A stretch of DNA of 22,724 nt from CAZEMR01 sp964513465 (GCA_964513465.1 CAZEMR010000049.1:1-22724); one strand, 5' to 3'; shown: positions 1 through 8,252, numbered from the stretch's first letter. Translations and numbers: made by a program. Notes: generated by a model from the sequence alone, not told the origin.

Positions 1-335
1 AGGTGGACGGTCGGGGTGCCGATATTTTTACATGCGCGGAAATTGGTGAGGGTTTCGTCGCTCCTTTTGTCCTCGGCGCCGATCCAGGCGATTCGGCAGT
101 CCAGGTCTGCGCTAAGGTGGCGGGCCATTGCGAATCCGTCGCCGCCATTATTGCCGCTCAGGCATACGAACAGTGCACGCCTGCCGCGGCCCATGGCGCT
201 TTCGTAATGCTGGCGCACGCGGATGGCCGCGCTTCGGGCGGCGTTTTCCATAAGCACGATCGACGGAATGCCGAGATCATCGATCGAGGCGGCGTCGGCG
301 CGGCGCATTTCGTCTGGGGTTAATACATATCGCAT
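1..335 (-). CDS. nnrE: NAD(P)H-hydrate epimerase, N-terminal part only (cut by window edge)
   Basis: Translating the minus strand from the ATG at 335 gives 111 residues with no stop before the edge. It starts MRYVLTPDEMRRADAASIDD, followed by GIPSIVLMENAA and SGNNGGDGFAMARHL. These are the hallmarks of the YjeF N-terminal domain: the substrate-binding LMENA segment and the glycine-rich GNNGGDGF loop. The enzyme epimerises R-NAD(P)H hydrate to the S form so that the partner dehydratase can repair it. In most bacteria this domain is fused to the ADP/ATP-dependent NAD(P)H-hydrate dehydratase (nnrD, about 500 residues in all). Whether that fusion exists here cannot be seen, because everything after residue 111 is outside the window. 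The gene is divergent from the phosphatase gene and has a good promoter match upstream. Confidence 0.9.
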   Translation of the reverse strand, partial: MRYVLTPDEMRRADAASIDDLGIPSIVLMENAARSAAIRVRQHYESAMGRGRRALFVCLSGNNGGDGFAMARHLSADLDCRIAWIGAEDKRSDETLTNFRACKNIGTPTVH

Positions 336-394
336 ATTGATTTCCCGTTTATTTATATAAAACAATTTTTTTCAAAATTTTGCGAATTTCGGAC

Positions 395-416
395 AATTAT
401 ATATAATTAATTATAT
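395..416. repeat. Two overlapping AT-only palindromes in the divergent intergenic region
   Basis: Bases 395-408 form a perfect 14-bp palindrome (AATTATATATAATT). Bases 401-416 form a perfect 16-bp palindrome (ATATAATTAATTATAT) that overlaps it. They lie between the two divergent genes, within the predicted leader of the epimerase gene. They could be an operator for either gene or simply low-complexity AT sequence. There is no homology evidence for a binding protein. Confidence 0.3.
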
Positions 417-471
417 TTATTTAAAAAAATGGTTAGATTTCCTGCGCACGATTCGAAAAGATTATCAACCA

Positions 472-502
472 CAAAATTAATTCAAATGCTTTGCCTGACA
501 AA
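472..502 (-). promoter_or_regulatory. Bacteroidota-type promoter for the hydrate epimerase gene
   Basis: Read on the minus strand, TTTG (502-499) is followed by exactly 19 bases and then TAATTTTG (479-472). This fits the Bacteroidota housekeeping promoter pattern of TTTG near -33 and TAnnTTTG near -7. Transcription would start near 465-467 and leave an unusually long leader of roughly 130 nt before the ATG at 335. The match is exact, but the region is AT-rich, so chance is not excluded. Confidence 0.5.
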
Positions 503-548
503 ATTTTGCGGCGAAACATTTTCCGATTATTGACGTATATCAATTAAA

Positions 549-2702
549 ATGATAAGAGATTTCATCAAATATTACGACCGCGACCTCGCGCTCGATCTGC
601 GGATGAACCGAAGCTACCTGCTCGGTTCGGCTCTTTTGTTCCTGTTGATGCGGGTTGCCGGGGATATTCTGTTCCTGCTGACTCGATTCATCGAGGGCGA
701 TACTATTATTATATGGAAGGTCATTACATCCGCTGCGGTTTTCGGGGCGCTTGCATTATATATATTCTCCGAAAAGCGGCTCGCCGAGACAACCCGCGAT
801 CCCATAAAGAATTACCTGAATGAATACATAATTATAACGCTGCTTCTGATCGGAGTGCTGGTGTTCAACGCAGTGCTCCCGGCAAAATCGCCCGACACAT
901 GGAAGCCCGGCGATATATTCAATCTGCTGCTCTCGGAAATGGCCACCGTATATACGGTTGTGGTGGCAATTCTGTTTTTGCGATTCACGTATAAATGGCT
1001 GATGGCCCGCCGCCACAAAAAAACCCGGCTGTATCTGAAATCGCTTGCTGTGCTGATTCTCGCTCTTCCATTCATGGGGATTGCCGGAGAGATTTTCGGG
1101 CTGCATGATTACACTATTTATACCACAATCGAAGTTTTCATTTACTTTGCCGGAGCGTTGCTGATTGCTATCGCCGCCCTAAAAAATACATGGATCGCAC
1201 TGATTGCGCGCAATCACAAGGTGCGGCTGCTATGGATTTCGTTGCTGGCTATGGTCATCTGTCTTGCGGTCTTACTGACTGTTGGCGATGGGAAATCGGA
1301 TCTGTATTTCGCAGTCGATCACTTTATGCCGGGGCTGGAAGCATTCATCGACGCTGCGGCGCTCATCTGCGGTGTATACAGCCTGCGGATATTTTTTGCG
1401 ACGGTTGCCGCGCTGCCGACTTCCGAAATAGTCGAACGGCGCACTTCGGAAATCAGCTCGCTGACGTATCTGAATCGCTATATAGCGGCTTCGATAAAAT
1501 CGGATAATTCATATTTAATTGATACGGTTACCAAGCTTGCGCTGCAATCATCGGGCGCAGTGGCGGCATGGACCGAGCTTTACGAGCCGGATGGCGGCGA
1601 AACGCTCTGCTGCCCGACTCCGAACGTCAGTGAGGAAAGGCTCCGCCGTGCCAAAGAAAACATCAATATTCAAAAGCGGCTTCGCGAATTGAGGAAAACT
1701 CTGCTAATTGAATCAATCCCCGAAAACGAGGAATTCAGCTTCCTGCAGCGCGAAATGCCATTTGCAAATTCGATGATAATTGTGCCGCTGTTTTCGGGCG
1801 ATACCAAGATTGGCAATCTGTTCGTGGTACACAACGACGAATTCGGATTCGAGCAGGACGACGTAAAGGTGCTCTCGGCGTTCAGCGACAACGTGAGCAT
1901 CGCGCTCGAAAATTCACGACTTGTGAAGGAATCAATCGAAAAAGAGCACTATAAGCGCGAATTGATGCTTGCCCGCGAAATGCAAAAAAAGCTTCTGCCG
2001 CAGGAACTCCCGCATATGGAGAATTTCTCGCTTGGCGCGTTTTCACTGCCCGCCGAAGAGGTAGGCGGCGATTATTACGAAATCTGCCGGCTTAAGGGCG
2101 GCGATATTTGTATGCTGATCGGCGACGTATCGGGCAAGGGCATGACCGCGGCTTTCTATATGGCCCAGCTCAAAGGGGTTGCGCTCTCGCACGCGCCGGA
2201 ATGCGGCGATCCGGCAGAGCTGTTGCGGCGAATAAACGCCACCATGTATGGATCGATGGAAAAGCAGATGTTTATTACGCTGAGCGCCATCACAATCGAC
2301 GAATCGAATTGCAGGATAATGATGGCCCGCGCAGGCCACATGCCCGCAATTATCCGTAAAAACGGCCTGATCGAAATCGTGCGCCCCGATGGCATAGGCA
2401 TTGGGCTTGCGCCGGCGGAAGTATTTGATAAATCAATGGAATTATACCAATCGGAATTTGAATTTGGCGACTCATGCCTTTTATTCACAGACGGAGTCAA
2501 CGAGCTTCGCAACGAGAAGGGGCACGATTTTGGATACGAACCCCTCGAAAAAATCGTCGGGCGCAGTGGATACGATACGGCCGAAGAGCTAATCAAAATT
2601 ATAATTGACAATCTGCAGAATTTCTCCGGCAGCAATCCTGCCCACGACGATATGACAGTGATCGCGGTATTATGTAATAATAATCAGGATAGCGGTAAAT
2701 GA
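549..2702 (+). CDS. Membrane-anchored GAF/PP2C-type (RsbU/SpoIIE-like) serine phosphatase
   Basis: 717 residues. The N-terminal ~290 residues hold about eight hydrophobic segments (roughly 24-45, 53-73, 93-112, 130-152, 163-185, 190-212, 225-245, 262-285), a membrane sensor-like module I do not recognise. A GAF-like domain follows (about 300-460) and then a short linker with EMQKKLLPQELP, typical of RsbU-like proteins. The PP2C/SpoIIE domain covers about 490-717. Its metal-binding motifs are present: GGDYY with D508, GDVSGKG with D526, LLFTDGVNE, and the final HDDMTVIAV with D700 and D701. Such enzymes dephosphorylate phosphoserine on STAS-domain anti-anti-sigma proteins. The next two genes encode a STAS protein and a HATPase kinase, which fits that role. 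The input signal, presumably through the membrane or GAF part, is unknown. The start at 549 is the only good ATG; I see no strong Shine-Dalgarno. Confidence 0.9.
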   Translation: MIRDFIKYYDRDLALDLRMNRSYLLGSALLFLLMRVAGDILFLLTRFIEGDTIIIWKVITSAAVFGALALYIFSEKRLAETTRDPIKNYLNEYIIITLLLIGVLVFNAVLPAKSPDTWKPGDIFNLLLSEMATVYTVVVAILFLRFTYKWLMARRHKKTRLYLKSLAVLILALPFMGIAGEIFGLHDYTIYTTIEVFIYFAGALLIAIAALKNTWIALIARNHKVRLLWISLLAMVICLAVLLTVGDGKSDLYFAVDHFMPGLEAFIDAAALICGVYSLRIFFATVAALPTSEIVERRTSEISSLTYLNRYIAASIKSDNSYLIDTVTKLALQSSGAVAAWTELYEPDGGETLCCPTPNVSEERLRRAKENINIQKRLRELRKTLLIESIPENEEFSFLQREMPFANSMIIVPLFSGDTKIGNLFVVHNDEFGFEQDDVKVLSAFSDNVSIALENSRLVKESIEKEHYKRELMLAREMQKKLLPQELPHMENFSLGAFSLPAEEVGGDYYEICRLKGGDICMLIGDVSGKGMTAAFYMAQLKGVALSHAPECGDPAELLRRINATMYGSMEKQMFITLSAITIDESNCRIMMARAGHMPAIIRKNGLIEIVRPDGIGIGLAPAEVFDKSMELYQSEFEFGDSCLLFTDGVNELRNEKGHDFGYEPLEKIVGRSGYDTAEELIKIIIDNLQNFSGSNPAHDDMTVIAVLCNNNQDSGK

Positions 2703-2753
2703 CCCTGTTTTACCAAAATATTGAAAATTTTTACGGAAATGTGCCCGATTGTT

Positions 2754-2774
2754 TCAAAAATTATTTATTTTTGA
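2754..2774. repeat. 8-bp AT-rich inverted repeat between phosphatase and STAS genes
   Basis: TCAAAAAT (2754-2761) and ATTTTTGA (2767-2774) are perfect inverted copies around a 5-base loop. The spot also contains TATTTTTG (2766-2773), a match to the -7 part of a Bacteroidota promoter, but no TTTG lies 19-20 bases upstream. It may be a weak attenuating hairpin within the operon or chance. Confidence 0.3.
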
Positions 2775-2822
2775 GCATATTAAATGAAAGAACATTTTCC
2801 GGAAAAATGGCAGGGAGGCACC

Positions 2823-3203
2823 ATGCCTGAATCAGCAAAATTATCAATAGAGCGCGAGGCGAAAAAAGGGATCGATTGTCTGTATCTGGGCGGCTATCTC
2901 GATGCTCACACCGCACCGGAGCTGGAGTCCGAGATCAGCGAAATAATCGAAGCCGGCCAGAACAGAATTCTGGTCAACTTTCGCGACCTCGACTATATCA
3001 GCAGCGCAGGGCTTGGAGTGTTTATGGCATTCATAGAGGACATTCGCTCACGCGGCGGGGACATCAAGCTGGCTAATATGAAACCCAAGGTTTTTTCCGT
3101 ATTCGACCTTTTGGGATTCCCAATGCTTTTCGATATCGAAACCGAGGAAATCCATGCGCTCGAAAAGTTTATGAATGATGAGAACAGAAAAAATGAAGAA
3201 TGA
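2823..3203 (+). CDS. STAS-domain anti-anti-sigma factor (RsbV/SpoIIAA-like)
   Basis: An in-frame ATG lies at 2784, but the start at 2823 is preferred because a strong Shine-Dalgarno (AGGGAGG) sits just before it. This gives 126 residues. The whole protein is a single STAS domain. The segment YISSAGLG (residues 58-65) matches the conserved phosphorylation loop. By alignment with RsbV and SpoIIAA, S61 is the expected phospho-acceptor, and the usual preceding Asp is replaced by S60. In the family, the unphosphorylated form binds the anti-sigma kinase and frees its target; the kinase phosphorylates it and the PP2C phosphatase resets it. All three partners are encoded here in that order. The C-terminal tail is charged and overlaps the next gene. 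Confidence 0.9.
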   Translation: MPESAKLSIEREAKKGIDCLYLGGYLDAHTAPELESEISEIIEAGQNRILVNFRDLDYISSAGLGVFMAFIEDIRSRGGDIKLANMKPKVFSVFDLLGFPMLFDIETEEIHALEKFMNDENRKNEE

Positions 3204-3633
3204 CTGCGCAAATAGAAATTCTATTAATTCTGTTTCGGATTTTGCCGAACTGGCCGGAATCCGCAGCTTCGTTCGTTGCAAAGCGCTCGAATTCGGATTC
3301 TCCGAAGAGGACGCCCAGAAGATCAGTCTGGCGGTCGACGAAGCTGTCACCAATCTGATCAAACACGCTTATAAACTCGACAGCGAGAAGCAGATACGCG
3401 TCGAAATTGATGAGCATGGCGATGAGTTTACCGTCAATATTCTCGACGACGGCATCCCTTTCAATCCGCTCAACGCCAGAACCCCGGATATGATCGAATA
3501 CCTGAAAAACTACGAAAAGGGCGGCCTGGGCATTCATATCATGAAGCTTGTGATGGACGACATCGCATACCTGCCCGGCAGCCCCGCCCAAAACCGGCGT
3601 AATATGCTCAAGCTGACTAAGCGGCTCCGCTGA
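3175..3633 (+). CDS. RsbW-like anti-sigma-type serine kinase (HATPase_c_2)
   Basis: 152 residues from the first ATG. Starts at 3178 or 3193 are also possible and would remove only a short charged leader. The protein is a small GHKL ATPase domain: N-box DEAVTNLIKHAY (E56, N60), G1-box LDDGIPFNP (D92, G93) and G2-box GGLGIHIMK (116-124). There is no histidine-phosphotransfer domain, as in RsbW/SpoIIAB-type serine kinases. It overlaps the STAS gene by 29 nt (11 nt if the 3193 start is used), implying translational coupling and matched expression. No sigma factor gene follows, so the molecule held by this kinase must be encoded elsewhere or may not be a sigma factor. Confidence 0.88.
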   Translation: MMRTEKMKNDCANRNSINSVSDFAELAGIRSFVRCKALEFGFSEEDAQKISLAVDEAVTNLIKHAYKLDSEKQIRVEIDEHGDEFTVNILDDGIPFNPLNARTPDMIEYLKNYEKGGLGIHIMKLVMDDIAYLPGSPAQNRRNMLKLTKRLR

Positions 3634-3669
3634 TCTTCGATTCTCCGCACTCGTTTACCTAATTTTTCT

Positions 3670-3684
3670 TATATTTGCTATAAT
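3670..3684 (+). promoter_or_regulatory. Candidate promoter core upstream of the ccm genes
   Basis: TATATTTG (3670-3677) matches the TAnnTTTG -7 element and is immediately followed by TATAAT (3679-3684), a perfect sigma-70 -10 hexamer. No convincing upstream -33 or -35 element is seen at the usual distance, so this is a half-match only. It lies in the 77-nt gap between the kinase gene and the CcmC-like gene. No terminator is seen there, so read-through from the upstream operon is also possible. Confidence 0.3.
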
Positions 3685-3710
3685 AATTATCAATTAATGA
3701 ATTCGCGCGA

Positions 3711-4730
3711 ATGAAATTCATACTGATATTTGCCGCGACTATTGCTGGCACATGGCTGGGATTTACTCCGCATCCGTCCAAAAAGCGGCCGGTTTGGTGG
3801 ATTGCGATTGCTTTGGTCGTTATTCTTGCAGCGACGCTGCTCACACTGCTACCGCCTATCGCCGCGCGGCCGGCTTTCGTTAACTATCTTAAATATAATG
3901 ATATTACAAAATCAGTCGCTCTTGCCGGCGACGTCAGGCTAACCGATAATTCCGGTAAGAACGCTACCGTTCGCAGTGTATCGATCGAATCCGGCGGTCA
4001 ATCAACCGAGGTTATGATACCGGCGCTCAGGCCCCCATCGGAAATGCTCGAGCCGGGCCCGATACTCATTCGCGTAAATATAGACAATGGCAAGGCTTAC
4101 TGGGCTTCGACCATCGACGACGAGCCCTGGCTGACCTACGCATACGTTGCCGGACTCGGCGAGATGATCCGAATGATCAATCTCCACGTGCCGCTCGCAT
4201 GGGTAGGCGTTCTGGCCTATCTTATCGCAATGCTTTATTCGATTTCATATTTGCGTAAGCGATTGATTAAATACGACATAGCCGCATCGGGATCGGCGGC
4301 TGTCGGGACATTTTTCACTATATTCGCCACCATAACCGGAATGATTTGGGCCGAAGCGAACTGGGGCACCTGGTGGAACTGGGACCCTCGAGAAACGTCA
4401 ATGTTTATGCTATTAATTATTTATTTGGCATATTTCTCGCTGCGTTCAGCAATCCGGAGCGACATCGCCCGCGCTCGACTGAGTTCTGTATATGCAATAT
4501 TCGCATTTCTGGCGGTACCCTTTTTGGTTTTCGTAATGCCCAGACTTTCCAGCGGCTTACATCCGGGTTCGGCAGACGACTCAAGCTCAGGCCCACTACT
4601 CTCGACCGGTGGTGGCATGCTTGACGGCAATCTGGCAATCGCTTTTGCGTTGTCATTATTCGGTACTACTCTGCTATTTTTCTGGATATACAGCATAATT
4701 TTGCGCCGAAAATTGAATCCCGAAAAATAG
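3711..4730 (+). CDS. ccmC: CcmC-like (CcsA family) heme-handling protein with an extra insertion
   Basis: 339 residues. The tryptophan-rich WWD segment WGTWWNWDPRE is at 218-228. It is flanked by two histidines placed like the axial heme ligands of CcmC: H159 in NLHVPLAW before it and H284 in SGLHP after it. CcmC holds heme at the outer face of the inner membrane and passes it to CcmE, which is the next gene. Odd points: there are two hydrophobic stretches before the core (about 2-18 and 28-50). Between the second and the H159 helix lies a polar segment of roughly 90 residues (about 53-145), predicted extracytoplasmic and absent from ordinary CcmC (about 240 residues). C-terminal helices lie at about 150-176, 195-213, 230-245, 258-277 and 308-332. 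The ABC partners ccmA and ccmB are not in the window. Confidence 0.82.
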   Translation: MKFILIFAATIAGTWLGFTPHPSKKRPVWWIAIALVVILAATLLTLLPPIAARPAFVNYLKYNDITKSVALAGDVRLTDNSGKNATVRSVSIESGGQSTEVMIPALRPPSEMLEPGPILIRVNIDNGKAYWASTIDDEPWLTYAYVAGLGEMIRMINLHVPLAWVGVLAYLIAMLYSISYLRKRLIKYDIAASGSAAVGTFFTIFATITGMIWAEANWGTWWNWDPRETSMFMLLIIYLAYFSLRSAIRSDIARARLSSVYAIFAFLAVPFLVFVMPRLSSGLHPGSADDSSSGPLLSTGGGMLDGNLAIAFALSLFGTTLLFFWIYSIILRRKLNPEK

Positions 4731-4782
4731 TTTTGTATATTCATACTAATTATTCTGATTTTAATATTTTAAAACAACAAAG

Positions 4783-5163
4783 ATGAAAAAGAAATATATC
4801 ATTGGCGGACTGATAATAATTGTCTTTCTTGCTGTGGCCATATCTTCCTTTAATTCCGGCAAGATAGAATACTCAGACTTTGAAGCGGCACGCAGCGGCG
4901 AGGTGGTACAGATCATCGGCTCTATAGATCGCAGCAGGGCGATTGATTTTAATCCGGACAATAATGTCCTTGTATTTACATTGCATGACGAAAAGGGCAG
5001 CTCGGCAAAAGTGATCTATAACGGCGCCAAACCCAATAATTTCGATATAGCACCGATGCTCGTGGTTAAGGGTCAATTAGAAGGAGAAATCTTCAAAGCC
5101 CGCGAAATATATACAAAATGTCCTTCGAAATACGAAGGTAAAACAGATTTTCCAGAAAACTAA
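4783..5163 (+). CDS. ccmE: CcmE-type heme chaperone, CxxxY variant
   Basis: 126 residues: one N-terminal membrane anchor (about 5-22) followed by an OB-fold-like periplasmic domain. The stretches VVQIIGSID, VIYNGAKPNNF and LVVKGQLEG match the CcmE family. In E. coli CcmE the heme is bound covalently by the histidine of HDENY. Here the corresponding spot reads CPSKY (C113, Y117), so the histidine is replaced by cysteine while the tyrosine is kept. Cysteine-type CcmE is known from archaea and Desulfovibrio-like bacteria. The gene lies between the CcmC-like gene and ccmF, only 9 nt before the latter, consistent with one transcript. It takes heme from CcmC and delivers it to CcmF. No strong Shine-Dalgarno is seen before the ATG. 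Confidence 0.88.
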   Translation: MKKKYIIGGLIIIVFLAVAISSFNSGKIEYSDFEAARSGEVVQIIGSIDRSRAIDFNPDNNVLVFTLHDEKGSSAKVIYNGAKPNNFDIAPMLVVKGQLEGEIFKAREIYTKCPSKYEGKTDFPEN

Positions 5164-5172
5164 CAGGGCTAT

Positions 5173-7425
5173 ATGCTTGGTAAAATATTCATTTACGCGG
5201 CTTTTGCAATGTCCGGGGCCGCAGTGGTCAGCTACTTTATATCCAGCCACGGTAAAGCCGAATACCTGAAAGCCGGCCGTATATTATATAAACTTATGGC
5301 TGCGATGATCGCTTTTGCTTCGGTTTTCCTTTTGTCAAACATACTCGCCCACAATTTTCAGATGGCCTATGTTTACGAGTTTACCTCCCGCGAGATGCCA
5401 TTGCACCTGCTAATTTCCGCTTTTTTCAGCGGACAGGAGGGTTCTTTTTTGCTGTGGGCACTGCTTCTTGCGGCGATCGGACTTGTGTTGGGACCCTACT
5501 CGCGGCGTCATGGATACGAACCATCGGTTATGGGTATCTATTCCTCTATTCTTATTTTCATGCTAATTCTTTTAATAGCAAAAAGTCCATTCGATTATAT
5601 TTGGCAGGCTTATCCCGAACAAAACATTCCCCCCGACTTTATTCCGCCAAACGGCCGGGGCCTTAATCCTGTGCTGCAGAATTTCTGGGTTACTATCCAC
5701 CCGCCAATCCTATTCGCTGGCTATGCGATGATGTCAGTGCCATATGCGTTCGCTCTTGCAGCTCTGATCAAAAAAGATTTTCGCAACTGGATTGATATAT
5801 CACTGCCGTGGACTCTGGCCGCTCTGGGTGTGCTCGGACTCGGCATAATCATCGGCGGTTTCTGGGCTTACGAGACTCTCGGGTGGGGCGGATACTGGGG
5901 CTGGGATCCGGTAGAAAACTCCTCGCTTTTGCCCTGGCTGGCTGGTATTGCTCTATCGCACACGATGCTTGTACAAAAACGTACCGGCGGTTTGATCAAA
6001 ACAAATATATTCCTGGCGACACTCGCTTTTTCATTTGTGATATATGCCACATTTCTGACTCGGAGCGGAATACTTAGCGACGTCTCTGTGCATTCTTTTA
6101 TTGATCCGGGGCAATTTGTTTATTTTATGTTGCTTTTATTCCTATCGGTTATATTTATCGGAGGATTAATTCTTCTGCTCGTCCGCGCTAAGCATTTATC
6201 CGGCAATAGAATAGATTTCCCGGTGGCATCACGCGAATTCTTTCTTTCGCTTGGCGCAATTATAATCTTGATGTCAACAGCTATCATATTTATAGGTACA
6301 AGCTGGCCGATTTTATCAGGTATTTTCGCAGACAAAACATCTTCTGTCGATATATCATATTATGATAAATGGAATCTTCCGCTTATTATTGGCATAATGC
6401 TAACAAATGCAATCTCTCTTTATCTTAATTGGCAATCGGATAACATTCGCGGACTTCGCAAAGCTATGATTCCGCTTGCACTCTCAGCAGCTACAGTTAT
6501 CGTAATGTATGTTTTTGGCATTCATTCAATCCCGTTCATTATTCTCGGATTTTCGGCCATATTTTCGATCCTTGCTAACCTCGTTTTCGCCTTCAAAAAA
6601 TTACGAAAACGCTTCTCCGAATCCGGCGGAAAGTGGTCGCACATGGGCATAGGACTTTTGATGATTGGTACAATTGCAAGCGGCGCTTACTCGGAGTCTG
6701 AAAATCTCCGCCTGATACTTGGCGAGCCGCAAAGGGCGCTCGATGCGGAATTCACACTGACTAAGTACGAAGAAATCGAAAAACACCTGCAAGACCGTGA
6801 AAAATATGAGTATTACGTTCGGATAGTCGAGCGTGGCGATACAATGTTCGCCAAACCGGTGCTCTATCTGAGCGATTTCAATCAGCGGCGCTCTCCATTT
6901 CTCGAACCCGGCATTAAACGCATGGCGTTCAAGGACATATATATATCTCCGCAATATGCCGAGAACAAACTCAATCTTCCGACCATTACTGTTGAAAGAG
7001 ATTCAGCGTTCGCGATTCCGGGTTGCGGTGAGCGTCGTGTTGTTTTCAAAGGTTTCGATATGTCCGGAGAAATGAAATCAAAGGCTGGCAATCCAATGCT
7101 CGGAGCTATTTTATCTGTAACCGATGATCCTATTGATAATGATACACTTATGGCCGAAGTCGATATGAGCACTGGCAATCTATTACCTGTCTGGCAGACC
7201 TTTGGATGTGACTCCATGCTTATTGCACTGCATGATTTCGTTCGTGCAGATAATATAAACAACACCCGTGGTGTGTTCGCATATCGTAAAATTGGCGAAC
7301 CCATTCCCGAACCGGTCGAAATTCTCGGAATAGAAGCCGCACGAAAGCCGCTGATAAATTTAGTCTGGCTGGGATCGATTCTAATAGCTTTTGGATTTTT
7401 CGTGTCAATCAAGCGTTATTTATAA
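5173..7425 (+). CDS. ccmF: CcmF, cytochrome c heme lyase subunit
   Basis: 750 residues with many membrane helices. The WWD domain GWGGYWGWDP sits at 237-246 and continues into VENSSLLPWL. The four histidines required in E. coli CcmF have counterparts: H176 (TIHPP), H263 (ALSHT), H307 (SVH) and H490 (KWSH). The C-terminal region (about 505-725) is a large extracytoplasmic domain before a final helix near 728-746. The protein is about 100 residues longer than E. coli CcmF, mostly in that C-terminal part. CcmF transfers heme from CcmE to the cysteines of apocytochromes c. The gene begins 9 nt after ccmE. I see no separate ccmH gene nearby. Confidence 0.93.
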   Translation: MLGKIFIYAAFAMSGAAVVSYFISSHGKAEYLKAGRILYKLMAAMIAFASVFLLSNILAHNFQMAYVYEFTSREMPLHLLISAFFSGQEGSFLLWALLLAAIGLVLGPYSRRHGYEPSVMGIYSSILIFMLILLIAKSPFDYIWQAYPEQNIPPDFIPPNGRGLNPVLQNFWVTIHPPILFAGYAMMSVPYAFALAALIKKDFRNWIDISLPWTLAALGVLGLGIIIGGFWAYETLGWGGYWGWDPVENSSLLPWLAGIALSHTMLVQKRTGGLIKTNIFLATLAFSFVIYATFLTRSGILSDVSVHSFIDPGQFVYFMLLLFLSVIFIGGLILLLVRAKHLSGNRIDFPVASREFFLSLGAIIILMSTAIIFIGTSWPILSGIFADKTSSVDISYYDKWNLPLIIGIMLTNAISLYLNWQSDNIRGLRKAMIPLALSAATVIVMYVFGIHSIPFIILGFSAIFSILANLVFAFKKLRKRFSESGGKWSHMGIGLLMIGTIASGAYSESENLRLILGEPQRALDAEFTLTKYEEIEKHLQDREKYEYYVRIVERGDTMFAKPVLYLSDFNQRRSPFLEPGIKRMAFKDIYISPQYAENKLNLPTITVERDSAFAIPGCGERRVVFKGFDMSGEMKSKAGNPMLGAILSVTDDPIDNDTLMAEVDMSTGNLLPVWQTFGCDSMLIALHDFVRADNINNTRGVFAYRKIGEPIPEPVEILGIEAARKPLINLVWLGSILIAFGFFVSIKRYL

Positions 7426-7599
7426 ATTATATATATTGCTGCACAGTAATATAGTTAGGCATATTTCATCTAAGTTATTGCTATTAAAGTAATTTTAATC
7501 TTGCAATTCCATTACTTTGTCTCAAATAATTTATTTAAATCAACGTCAGTGCTTGAAAATAGAACATCATTAGTATTATTTTCAAATTTCGGAGTTTTT

Positions 7600-8226
7600 A
7601 TGATAGCAAAAATGCGGTTTACCTTCCTCGTCATCGCTCTTACTATGTCGATGACCAGCGTTGCATGCACCCAGCAGGAGGACGCGAAAACTTCCGCTGA
7701 TACGAAAACCGAGCCCGATCAGCAAATGCTTGCTCAGAACACGCAAGCCACTGCTAATGCAGAGGTTTATGAGATTATGTCAGTTGGTAGTCCCGAAGCA
7801 GGCAAAGCTACTGATTTCACATGGAAAGAAAATGACGAAGTAATGTCATTTAATGACTATACAAAAGGTAAAGTCGTGTTTCTGAATTTCTGGGGTACTT
7901 GGTGCCCGCCCTGCCGCATGGAAATTCCCGACATCATCGAAATCAGCAAAGAGCTCGACAAAGATAAATTCGTTGTAATCGGAATCGCTATGGAGAAGGC
8001 ACGCACACTCGACGAAGCGAAACAGCGCGTTGCTTCATACGCAAGCGCAAAGGGCATTCCATATAAGAATTTCATCGGTGTGCAAGAGATTATGCAAGCC
8101 TATGGCGGCATTAACAATGTCCCGACAACGTTCATTATTGACGTCGATGGCAACATCTCCAAAACCATTGTAGGGATGCGCGACAAAGAGGCATTCATGA
8201 AGTATATAAACATGGTTCTTAAATAA
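7600..8226 (+). CDS. TlpA/ResA/CcmG-like thioredoxin-fold lipoprotein
   Basis: The ATG at 7600 is preferred over an in-frame TTG at 7501. GGAG precedes it by five bases, and the protein then begins with a clean lipoprotein signal ending SVAC (lipid-modified C23). This gives 208 residues. After a polar Gln/Thr/Ala-rich linker (about 24-60) comes a thioredoxin fold with the active site WCPPC (101-105) in NFWGTWCPPC and a cis-proline segment NNVPTTFIID. Proteins of this family reduce disulfides outside the cytoplasm. Next to ccmC, ccmE and ccmF it most likely keeps apocytochrome c heme-binding cysteines reduced, the CcmG/ResA role. That assignment is inferred from context; a general TlpA reductase is the alternative. 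A 174-nt AT-rich gap separates it from ccmF, so it may have its own promoter. Confidence 0.88.
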   Translation: MIAKMRFTFLVIALTMSMTSVACTQQEDAKTSADTKTEPDQQMLAQNTQATANAEVYEIMSVGSPEAGKATDFTWKENDEVMSFNDYTKGKVVFLNFWGTWCPPCRMEIPDIIEISKELDKDKFVVIGIAMEKARTLDEAKQRVASYASAKGIPYKNFIGVQEIMQAYGGINNVPTTFIIDVDGNISKTIVGMRDKEAFMKYINMVLK

Positions 8227-8252
8227 ACAATCATCGAAAAATTTTCCATAAG

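Noticed and set aside
2156..2635. A 159-codon minus-strand frame opposite the phosphatase domain
   Set aside because: It lies over conserved PP2C motifs on the plus strand and has no ribosome site or family match.
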